A stretch of 15,863 nt of DNA. Source: an uncultured bacterium (GTDB lineage Bacteria > Planctomycetota > Phycisphaerae > Phycisphaerales > SM1A02). Of the stretch, positions 7,677-14,482 are shown piece after piece. The position numbers and the translations under genes were made by a program. Every line of letters begins with the position of its first letter. Position 1 is the stretch's first letter. The DNA lies in NCBI GenBank assembly GCA_903938205.1, contig CAJACJ010000535.1:1-15863 (forward strand), given 5' to 3'. A model generated the notes under the pieces. The model had not been told where the DNA came from. It searched no databases and was given only the letters and a program-made list of their open reading frames with translations.

Positions 7677-8429
7677 CTAACTTTGTTGCGAATCAGATTC
7701 ATTGGGTTCAACAATTCCAAGCGGCTTGCGTGAAGGAAGTCCTTGATCGCGCGGATACATGCGCGAAGTCTTGGCCAACTTTATAACCGCCACAATTGTT
7801 CCAGTTGGAGTGCGCGTGGTGGTGTCCACCTTCGCGTGCAACAATTCAAGAGCCCGCTCCGCTGCCTGAATTTCTTGCGGCGCGCGTTCCCCTTTGATAG
7901 CTAACAACACGCCGTCTACTTTCAACAGCGGAACCGCCAGTTCAATAATCGACGCCAATTGCCCCACCGCGCGGCACGTGACCGCGTCCATGGCCTCGCG
8001 CTCGGCACTGCGAAACGCGGAGGCATCTTCTATGCGCGCCTGCATCACCGAAACATTGGAAAGGCCAAGCAACTCCACGGCCTCTGAGAGAAATCGAGCC
8101 TTTTTACCCGTGCTTTCGATCAAAGTGAAAGACACATTGGGCATGGCAATTGCCAATGGAATTCCAGGAAGTCCACCACCTGAACCAATGTCAGCCACAT
8201 TCTTGGCTTCAAGCGCCGCAAGAAAAGGCAGCAGCGAAAGACTGTCCGCGATGTGTTTCACCCACGCCTCGGCGGGATCTTTAATGGCGGTCAAATTGAA
8301 TTGCTGATTCACCAACAGCAAGTGGGACAAGAATGTCGCCAACTTGTCCTCGTCGCCGTGATCGAGCTCAATTGATTGCGACTTCAACATTTCATAAAAA
8401 AGTGGCGGCGGAGAAGAGACCCTATTCAA
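7677..8429 (-). CDS. rsmG: 16S rRNA (guanine-N7) methyltransferase RsmG
   Basis: A 250-residue protein matching RsmG (GidB), which uses SAM to methylate N7 of G527 in 16S rRNA of the small subunit; loss causes low-level streptomycin resistance in several bacteria. Seen: the N-terminal helical segment with NQQFNLTAI (41-49) and KHIADSLSLL (58-67); SAM-binding VADIGSGGGLPGIPLA (78-93); the ESTGKKARFL block (105-114); the C-R-A-V-G-Q-L segment (152-158); and the C-terminal YPRDQGLPSRKPL (225-237). It is slightly longer than many family members because of a short polar tail. The start is TTG at 8429-8427, overlapping the rodA stop as TTGA; it is supported by a full AGGAGGTG sequence upstream. Neighbours are unusual: rsmG is more often beside mnmG or parAB. 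Confidence 0.95.
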   Translation of the reverse strand: MNRVSSPPPLFYEMLKSQSIELDHGDEDKLATFLSHLLLVNQQFNLTAIKDPAEAWVKHIADSLSLLPFLAALEAKNVADIGSGGGLPGIPLAIAMPNVSFTLIESTGKKARFLSEAVELLGLSNVSVMQARIEDASAFRSAEREAMDAVTCRAVGQLASIIELAVPLLKVDGVLLAIKGERAPQEIQAAERALELLHAKVDTTTRTPTGTIVAVIKLAKTSRMYPRDQGLPSRKPLGIVEPNESDSQQS

Positions 8430-9601
8430 CGAACACCTCCTAGGCTTTCCAAGTTGCGTGGTTTACGAAGTCCAAGACCAAAAATAATTCCTGTGGCAAG
8501 CCACCCAGACACCATGCTGGACCCGCCGTAGCTCACAAATGGCAACGTGATTCCGGTCACTGGAAAAACTCCCAATGTCATTCCGGTGTTGATGGCGATT
8601 TGCGTGAACACAATTGCGGCAATGCCAGTTGCGATGAGGCGAGAAAATGAATCGCGCGTGGAGAGCGCGCACACCACGGCGCCACCGGCGTAGAGCAAAC
8701 CCAAACACCAAGTGATGAACCCACCAATAAATCCAGCGCGACAACAAATCACCGCGAAGATCATGTCATTGTGCTCCTCTGGTAAATGATTGTTGCGCAC
8801 CAACGCCTCAGCGTGTGCGCGATCGTTACCCCAAAATCCACCCGCACCCACCAAGGTCATGGCACGATCGGCTTGAAATCCAATATCGCGCGCATAGCGG
8901 TCATCGCCACGAAATTGGGCAAAAAGCGCGTCGACACGCTCGCGTTGGTGCGGCCGCAAAATGGGATAGGTGATGGGCGCGATCACTAAGACGCCAAGGA
9001 TAAGCGTGGCGATATGTCTTTTTCTAGCCCCCGCCACCAACAACATGGCGAGCACCGGAGGAATAAACAACATGGCCGTTCCCAAATCTGGCTCAACAAG
9101 AATTAAAAGAATCAGCGGCAGAGCAATGGCGAAGGGCGCAAAAAAACCACGCCACTTGGAGATGGATGGTGGCCGACGCAACCACTTTGCCAACACCAAC
9201 ACCAACGCAAGCTTGGCAATTTCACTGGGTTGAAATTCAAAGAAGCCAAGATTAATCCAACGCCGTGCTCCGTTCTTTGGGCGCACCAACCATTCGGGCG
9301 TGCCTGGAACCAGCACCAGCAATAATAAAATGATAGAGAGACCGTACAAGTACCACGCGCTTTTGGAAAGCAGTTTATGACTTGGTAAACATGCCACGGC
9401 GGCGGCGATCATGCCCAGCACGGCGAACATCAATTGCTTCTTCGCAAGTGTTGGCTCGGTGATCGCAATTGAAAAACTTCCAAGCAGCGTCAACAACGCC
9501 GCGGCCACCACCACGATCCAACCGGCGTTGAACCATACAAGTCCGCCGCTGCCCAGTGAGCGTCCGCCCGTGTATCCAAGTGGTGGTGATACCGCGCTCA
9601 T
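8426..9601 (-). CDS. rodA: Peptidoglycan glycosyltransferase RodA (SEDS family)
   Basis: A 391-residue SEDS protein that polymerises lipid II into glycan strands at the membrane and works with PBP2 in cell elongation. About ten hydrophobic segments are visible. Landmarks: GARRWINLGFFEFQPSEIAK (111-130), VEPDLGTAM (169-177), GAGGFWG (252-258), LPEEHNDMIFAV (273-284) holding the conserved Asp279 proposed as catalytic, and GVFPVTGITLPFVSYGG (344-360). RodA rather than FtsW is chosen because it follows mrdA immediately (ATGA overlap). Two deviations stand out: the usual LPE-x-HTDF is here HNDM, and the acidic pair that normally follows (AEE-x-G or GEE-x-G) is replaced by Cys286-Cys287-Arg288. An earlier near-active-site motif also differs, reading QADRAMTLVGAGG (243-255). 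Function is confident; the consequences of these changes are unknown. Confidence 0.93.
   Translation of the reverse strand: MSAVSPPLGYTGGRSLGSGGLVWFNAGWIVVVAAALLTLLGSFSIAITEPTLAKKQLMFAVLGMIAAAVACLPSHKLLSKSAWYLYGLSIILLLLVLVPGTPEWLVRPKNGARRWINLGFFEFQPSEIAKLALVLVLAKWLRRPPSISKWRGFFAPFAIALPLILLILVEPDLGTAMLFIPPVLAMLLVAGARKRHIATLILGVLVIAPITYPILRPHQRERVDALFAQFRGDDRYARDIGFQADRAMTLVGAGGFWGNDRAHAEALVRNNHLPEEHNDMIFAVICCRAGFIGGFITWCLGLLYAGGAVVCALSTRDSFSRLIATGIAAIVFTQIAINTGMTLGVFPVTGITLPFVSYGGSSMVSGWLATGIIFGLGLRKPRNLESLGGVR
8434..8441 (-). promoter_or_regulatory. Strong Shine-Dalgarno for rsmG
   Basis: The minus strand reads AGGAGGTG at 8441-8434, complementary over eight bases to the 3' end of bacterial 16S rRNA. 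AGGAGG ends 6 nt before the TTG at 8429. It lies inside the last codons of rodA. This decides the TTG start, since no ATG or GTG is suitably placed, and supports coupling with rodA through the 4-bp overlap. Confidence 0.8.
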
Positions 9602-11991
9602 ACTTGCGTGTCACCTTCATCAAGTTCTGGATCAATCGGCATTGGATCTTGTGAGGGAGAAAATGGCTCAACACCGCTATTTTCATTGATATTTACGCCA
9701 TTCTTATCTTCTGAAAAGTAGCCCTCATCCAATAATGCCTGAACAATTTGACCCGCGATTGGTCCGGCCGCTTTTCCTCCGCTGCCACCACGCTCCACAA
9801 GAACAGCGATTGCGTATTTAGGTTTCGCACCCTTGAGACCAGCCAACCCAACAAACCACGCGTGATCAATTCCTTTCAATGAACGATCCGGTTTTCCATC
9901 GCCGTTGTCGTCTAGCGGAAGCGGAGGCGCTTGTGCCGTTCCAGTTTTACCGCGCACCGTCATGCCTTGAATTGCAATAATTGGTTCCTGACTTCCATCA
10001 CCATACTTAATGTGATGACCCGTTCCATATTTCTCCTCCACGGATTGACGCAAACCTTCAAGCGCGCGGCGACAGGCTTCAGCTGGCATGTCTAATTTTC
10101 CAGTGCGACGATCTGGCGGAAGCGCGGCGGCATCGCGAACAATATGCGCGTCACGAATTTCACCGCCGCGCGCAAGAGTTGCGAACGCGTTGGCGGCTTG
10201 TAGTGGCGTCCATGCGATCGGTCCCTGTCCAATTCCCATGATGATGGGCGTGAACACATCATGGCGTCCCTCTATGTTCGCAAGCTGCTCCTCATTTGGA
10301 ATCATGCCAATGCTCTCGCCACTCACTCCACGCTTCGCGGCGGGAAGTGGTCCTTGCAAACCTGTTCCCAGCGTCATGCCCACGCCCAAACTTTTATACC
10401 AACTCACCAATGGCCGTAAGCCAAATCTGTGCGCCACGGTATAGAAGAAAATGTTGCAAGAACGGCTTATTCCAGCCTCCACATTGAGAGGTCCACCGAT
10501 TTGCGCCGTGTGATTTGTCATGCCGTATTGCGGTCGATAAATCCAACACCGCGCGCGATCTTTGAACTCTGGAAAATAATGTCCCTTGCATTCCACCGTG
10601 CCCACGAGCGGAAATTTTCCAGCGCCCACCGCTCCCACATACACAAGAGGTTTCACAATGGAGCCTGGCGGATACACGGCTTCACTGGCGCGGTTCACGC
10701 CCGGCTGCAAACGAAATAAATCGCTCGCGGACATTCCTTCGGCGTCAGCCATTGTGGGCCAACTTCCCATGGCAAGAATTTCTCCGCTGTCCACTTCAAC
10801 AACCACCGCCGCGCTTGCCAACGGCATGCCCAAAGGCAAACCATCGCCGCCACCATGATGCCACTCTTGCACCTTGGTTAAAGAAAATTCAGGATTTAAA
10901 ATGGCCTGCACGCGCGCTTGTAATTCAATGTCGATGGTCAACTTTAAATCGCGACCAAATTCAGGTTCCACTCTTTCGCTTTGCGCGGTCTCCAAGCGCG
11001 TGCGCAATTGTCCGCGATTGCCCCGCAACCAATCTTCATATACGGCCTCAAGTCCGCGTCCACCAATCAGATCGGGTCCTGGGCGATATCCACCAGGATC
11101 AATTGTTCCATCGATGCCCACGAATGGCCGGCGCGCCAAATCTTCGGCCCATGTCTCCTCACGAATTGTTCCCAGCACATGATCAAAAACTCCGCGCACA
11201 TGAATATTGGTATCAGCCGCTTTTCGCAGGGGTTTTGGCAGTGTTTTTTGACTCAACCGAACATCGGCGGATTCCCAAGGTCGCACGCGCCGCGCCGCGT
11301 CAATGACCTCCACCGAATCTGGAAATGCGTCCGCCACTTTTCGAATGGCGAACGCCGCGGAGTCGGTGACTTGGCGCGCGATGACATGCGCAGTTTTTTG
11401 TTCGCGAATTGGTTCAGGGTGAAAAGAGTCGCCAGGATCATGTCCCAACTTGGTGGCAAGCGCCTCGCGCTGCTTAGCCCATGTCGCGTCGGCGCGCTTT
11501 TGAACTTGCGCGTGAATGATTTCCATTTGCTCGTCAATCTTGGCGCGCGGAATATCGCACAGAGTTGCGACTTGATCCAGCATTTCATTTTTCGCTTGCT
11601 CCTCGCCAACAAGGCACAACTCAATAGTTGAATCCCTTGCCTCGCGTGAAAGTCTTCCCCACAATGAACGGCCGTACGCCTTGCGCGCCGTGCGCAACGC
11701 GCGGCCACGCACCCATGATCCATCAATCACGGAGTAATCAATTGCGACATCCCATGCGGGAACATCTTCGGCGATCACTCGACCAAGTCGATCCAGAATT
11801 TTTCCGCGAACTGTTGGAAGCCAAATGGTTCGATCAAGTCGCTGCTCGGCTTCTTGACGAAACTCGGCGCCATCCACAACAGTTAATTGCCATAAACGAG
11901 CGGCCAAGCCCGCGGTTGCCATCAACGCCAAAGCGCCAAGAAAAATCAATCTCTTGCGCGCTCGTGCAGTTGGACGGTCTTTGGCGGACAT
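9598..11991 (-). CDS. mrdA: Penicillin-binding protein 2 (elongation transpeptidase)
   Basis: A 797-residue class B PBP that crosslinks peptidoglycan in the periplasm as partner of RodA. Seen: a basic cytoplasmic tail (1-14), one membrane anchor (about 14-36), the pedestal start PTVRGKILDRLGRVIAEDVP (59-78), and the transpeptidase domain with catalytic SIVK (Ser444, Lys447), SCN (511-513) and KTG (682-684). It is clearly longer than the roughly 630-residue E. coli protein, mainly through a charged, helix-rich expansion of the pedestal (about 96-290) and an acidic C-terminal tail (760-797). Just after KTGTAQAPP lies DDNGDGKPD (694-702), an EF-hand-like loop. It is the first gene of the operon and overlaps rodA by ATGA. 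FtsI/PBP3 is less likely given the rodA partner and the DHAWFVGLAG segment (709-718). The upstream Shine-Dalgarno is poor. Confidence 0.93.
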   Translation of the reverse strand: MSAKDRPTARARKRLIFLGALALMATAGLAARLWQLTVVDGAEFRQEAEQRLDRTIWLPTVRGKILDRLGRVIAEDVPAWDVAIDYSVIDGSWVRGRALRTARKAYGRSLWGRLSREARDSTIELCLVGEEQAKNEMLDQVATLCDIPRAKIDEQMEIIHAQVQKRADATWAKQREALATKLGHDPGDSFHPEPIREQKTAHVIARQVTDSAAFAIRKVADAFPDSVEVIDAARRVRPWESADVRLSQKTLPKPLRKAADTNIHVRGVFDHVLGTIREETWAEDLARRPFVGIDGTIDPGGYRPGPDLIGGRGLEAVYEDWLRGNRGQLRTRLETAQSERVEPEFGRDLKLTIDIELQARVQAILNPEFSLTKVQEWHHGGGDGLPLGMPLASAAVVVEVDSGEILAMGSWPTMADAEGMSASDLFRLQPGVNRASEAVYPPGSIVKPLVYVGAVGAGKFPLVGTVECKGHYFPEFKDRARCWIYRPQYGMTNHTAQIGGPLNVEAGISRSCNIFFYTVAHRFGLRPLVSWYKSLGVGMTLGTGLQGPLPAAKRGVSGESIGMIPNEEQLANIEGRHDVFTPIIMGIGQGPIAWTPLQAANAFATLARGGEIRDAHIVRDAAALPPDRRTGKLDMPAEACRRALEGLRQSVEEKYGTGHHIKYGDGSQEPIIAIQGMTVRGKTGTAQAPPLPLDDNGDGKPDRSLKGIDHAWFVGLAGLKGAKPKYAIAVLVERGGSGGKAAGPIAGQIVQALLDEGYFSEDKNGVNINENSGVEPFSPSQDPMPIDPELDEGDTQV

Positions 11992-12028
11992 GACCCAAGC
12001 GTAACGCCTCGGCGACGTGATTCGCCGC

Positions 12029-12035
12029 TATTATG
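12029..12035. promoter_or_regulatory. Possible shared -10 element between mrdA and ychF
   Basis: The 85-bp divergent gap 11992-12076 contains TATTATG at 12029-12035. Read forward, TATTAT (12029-12034) matches the -10 consensus at 5 of 6 positions and would serve ychF; read in reverse, CATAAT (12035-12030), also 5 of 6, would serve the mrdA operon. Neither direction has a recognisable -35 box at 16-18 bp. The position is sensible for both genes, so I list it as a weak bidirectional promoter candidate. Confidence 0.3.
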
Positions 12036-12076
12036 TTGCCCCTTCACTATTGATTTTCTAACAGAGGAGTTGCTTC

Positions 12077-13165
12077 ATGGAATGCGGAATTGTTGGTCTA
12101 CCAAATGTTGGCAAGAGCACCCTCTTCAACGCGCTCACCGCGGCCGGAATTGAAGCCGCCAACTATCCCTTCTGCACCATTGAGCCCAATGTTGGCGTGG
12201 TGAATGTTCCGGATGATCGTCTGCCCATCATCGCCAAGAAAATTCAAAGCGAGAAAATAATTCCAGCCTCCGTTCGCATTGTCGATATCGCGGGCTTGGT
12301 GCGCGGCGCCAGCGAAGGCCAAGGCCTGGGCAACAAATTTCTCAGCCACATTCGCGAGGTTGACGCCATTCTGCATGTGGTGCGTTGCTTTGACGACCCA
12401 GATGTGATGCATGTGGACGGCAAACCCGATCCAATCCGCGACATTGAAACCATTGACACCGAATTGGCGCTGGCTGATTTGGGCGTGGTGGAATCCAGTC
12501 TTGAGCGCTTGCGACGGACCGCCCGTGGCGGCGACAAAGACGCCATCGCTCGCGTGGCGTACCTTGAAAAAGCCTTTGTTTTACTTGCAAAAGGTGATCC
12601 TTTACGTGGTGGCGATTTCACCGCCGAGGAGCGCGTCTTGGGTCGCGGCTTAGGGTTGATCACCGCCAAACCAGTTTTGTACGTGGCCAATGTGGATGAA
12701 AATGATCTCAACGGCGAGTGCGACATGGTGAAGCGCGTTCTTGCGCGCGCCAAGGTGGAGGGCGGCCAAGTGATTTGCGTGTGCGCTAAAATTGAAAGCG
12801 AACTTTCCGAATTACCCGACGCCGATCGCGCTGAAATGTTGGCCAGCTTGGGAATGAATCAACCCGCGCTTGCCACCGTGGCGCGCGCCGCCTACGAGTT
12901 GCTGGGCCTGCAAAGTTATTTCACGGCGGGCCCCAAGGAAATCCGCGCTTGGACCATCCACCGCGGCTTCACCGCTCCGCAAAGCGCGGGCGTGATTCAT
13001 ACCGACTTTGAGAAGGGCTTCATCCGCGCCGAGTGTTACTTGGTGAAGGACCTGGAACAATTTGGAACCGAGAAAGCCATTCGCGACGCGGGCAAAATGC
13101 GCAGCGAAGGTCGCAACTATGTCATGCAAGATGGCGACGTCGTTCACTTCTTGTTCAACGTGTAA
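12077..13165 (+). CDS. ychF: Ribosome-binding ATPase YchF (OLA1 family)
   Basis: A 362-residue Obg-related P-loop protein at standard YchF length. It hydrolyses ATP in preference to GTP, binds ribosomes, and is linked to stress and redox responses. Seen: Walker [10 protein letters not shown] (7-15); the switch I region with [12 protein letters not shown] (29-40); Walker B/switch [21 protein letters not shown] (70-88); NVDE (205-208), the NxxE motif that replaces NKxD and explains the nucleotide preference; and the C-terminal TGS domain (about 279-362) with [13 protein letters not shown] (307-319) and the final [11 protein letters not shown]. The ATG at 12077 is supported by GAGGAG 7 nt upstream. 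The gene stands alone, divergent from mrdA and convergent with mraY. It lacks its frequent neighbour pth here. Confidence 0.97.
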   Translation: MECGIVGLPNVGKSTLFNALTAAGIEAANYPFCTIEPNVGVVNVPDDRLPIIAKKIQSEKIIPASVRIVDIAGLVRGASEGQGLGNKFLSHIREVDAILHVVRCFDDPDVMHVDGKPDPIRDIETIDTELALADLGVVESSLERLRRTARGGDKDAIARVAYLEKAFVLLAKGDPLRGGDFTAEERVLGRGLGLITAKPVLYVANVDENDLNGECDMVKRVLARAKVEGGQVICVCAKIESELSELPDADRAEMLASLGMNQPALATVARAAYELLGLQSYFTAGPKEIRAWTIHRGFTAPQSAGVIHTDFEKGFIRAECYLVKDLEQFGTEKAIRDAGKMRSEGRNYVMQDGDVVHFLFNV

Positions 13166-13252
13166 ATACCACTTTGACGTGGATTGCGCCATTGCGCAGC
13201 GATTCGAACCGCCAAAAACTGGGCGCCGCAAATGCCGGCATTCTGCTTCATT
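13166..13252. other. Convergent ychF/mraY gap with small hairpins
   Basis: These 87 bp separate the convergent stops of ychF and mraY. They hold a 5-bp stem with a CATT loop (TGCGC 13185-13189 with GCGCA 13194-13198) and a 12-bp perfect palindrome AATGCCGGCATT (13231-13242) flanked by GCA and, one base off, TGC. Neither is followed by a run of T on either strand, so a classical intrinsic terminator is not supported; Rho-dependent ending or weak bidirectional termination is possible. No gene is seen. Confidence 0.3.
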
Positions 13253-14455
13253 TCAGCGCAATTTCAACATGACCAGCGCGGCAATTCCAAGCAACAGCGA
13301 GATCAACCAAAATCGCACCACGGTTTGTGATTCACTCCACCCTTGCAATTGAAAATGATGGTGAATAGGCGCACAGCGGAAAATGCGCCGCCCCGTGCCC
13401 GTGAGTTTGTTTGTGATTTTAAACCAACCAACTTGAGTCACAACGCTGCCAGCCTCCATCAGGAACACGCCCCCCACCAGCGGCAATAAAAGTTCCTGTC
13501 GAATGGCCACAAGAATGGTGGCAAGAAGTCCGCCCAATGCCAGACTGCCGGTGTCGCCCATGAACACCGCGGCCGGCTGACAATTGAACCACAGAAAACC
13601 AATGCACGCGCCAGACATTGTTCCCACAATCACCAACAATTCTTTCGCCTCGGGCACATGCGGCACCATCAAGAAAAAACTGGCGCGCGGACTCACCGCG
13701 ATCGCCACCAAGACCGCAGTCACCATGCTGGCAATCAGAACTGTTCCAGTGGCGAGTCCGTCCATGCCATCGGTGAGATTGACGGCGTTGCTCATAAGGC
13801 CAATCCAAAATGTGGCGCACACCACGAACCAAAGGCATGAAAGCACGATCACATTGGACGCGACATTGGGCGGCTGAACAATTACTTCGGCAATTGGAGT
13901 TGGGGGATACGTGCGCTGAAACGGCAAATTCAACACGGTGGCGTCGATGTGTTGCGCGCCCGTGTACAGAAAATAACCGGCGATGATTCCGATACCAAGC
14001 GTGAACAATAATTTTTCCCACATGAACAAGCCTTCGCGCGTGCCTAGTTTGCGAAAGCGCGCGGTGAGTTTCAATCGGTCATCAAAAAAGCCCAGCCCCG
14101 CCAGCCAAAACAGCACAATCATGCACACTTGCGCATACCGGCTGTGAATCCAATCCGAAAGCAGAAACGTGCTTATGAAAATAGCGGCCACAATTAAAAT
14201 GCCGCCCATGGTGGGCGTGTTGGCCTTGGATTTCATCAACTCGTTGAGCGTTTTATTGTAGAACTCAGGCGAATCGCCCACTTTTTTCCGGTGCAACCAG
14301 CGAATGACAGTTGGTCCCGCGAACACCGTGATGGCGAATGACAACGCCGTGGCAAGCAAGGCGCGAAACTCCAACTGATACATCAATTGAACAAGAGCGG
14401 AAAGCCCATGTTCATCAAGCCAGTTCTGACATAGATCAACAAGATTGAAAAGCAT
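13253..14455 (-). CDS. mraY: Phospho-N-acetylmuramoyl-pentapeptide transferase MraY
   Basis: A 400-residue polytopic enzyme that transfers phospho-MurNAc-pentapeptide from UDP to undecaprenyl phosphate, forming lipid I on the cytoplasmic face of the membrane. Seen: KANTPTMGG (77-85), a substrate-binding signature; the Asp pair in FFDDRLKL (Asp125, Asp126); NAVNLTDGMDGLA (223-235) with Asp229 and Asp232; FMGDTGSLALGG (298-309) with Asp301; and the HHH box (365-367) in PIHHHFQLQG. All expected catalytic residues are present and the length is slightly above the common 320-360. About ten membrane segments are visible. It follows murF by 27 bp on the same strand, the normal order in division/cell-wall clusters, but the next gene downstream is convergent ychF instead of murD. 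The start at 14455 lacks a clear Shine-Dalgarno. Confidence 0.97.
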   Translation of the reverse strand: MLFNLVDLCQNWLDEHGLSALVQLMYQLEFRALLATALSFAITVFAGPTVIRWLHRKKVGDSPEFYNKTLNELMKSKANTPTMGGILIVAAIFISTFLLSDWIHSRYAQVCMIVLFWLAGLGFFDDRLKLTARFRKLGTREGLFMWEKLLFTLGIGIIAGYFLYTGAQHIDATVLNLPFQRTYPPTPIAEVIVQPPNVASNVIVLSCLWFVVCATFWIGLMSNAVNLTDGMDGLATGTVLIASMVTAVLVAIAVSPRASFFLMVPHVPEAKELLVIVGTMSGACIGFLWFNCQPAAVFMGDTGSLALGGLLATILVAIRQELLLPLVGGVFLMEAGSVVTQVGWFKITNKLTGTGRRIFRCAPIHHHFQLQGWSESQTVVRFWLISLLLGIAALVMLKLR

Positions 14456-14482
14456 GGGATGCTTTCTTCATCGGTTGATTGG

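Noticed and set aside
10752..11631. Overlapping plus-strand frames opposite mrdA
   Set aside because: They are rich in Arg/Pro/Ser/Cys with no family resemblance, and sit opposite a PBP2 with intact catalytic motifs.
13201..13210. GATTCGAACC, resembling a tRNA T-loop
   Set aside because: No 5-bp T-stem forms around it on either strand, and no acceptor or anticodon arm is found in the 87-bp gap.
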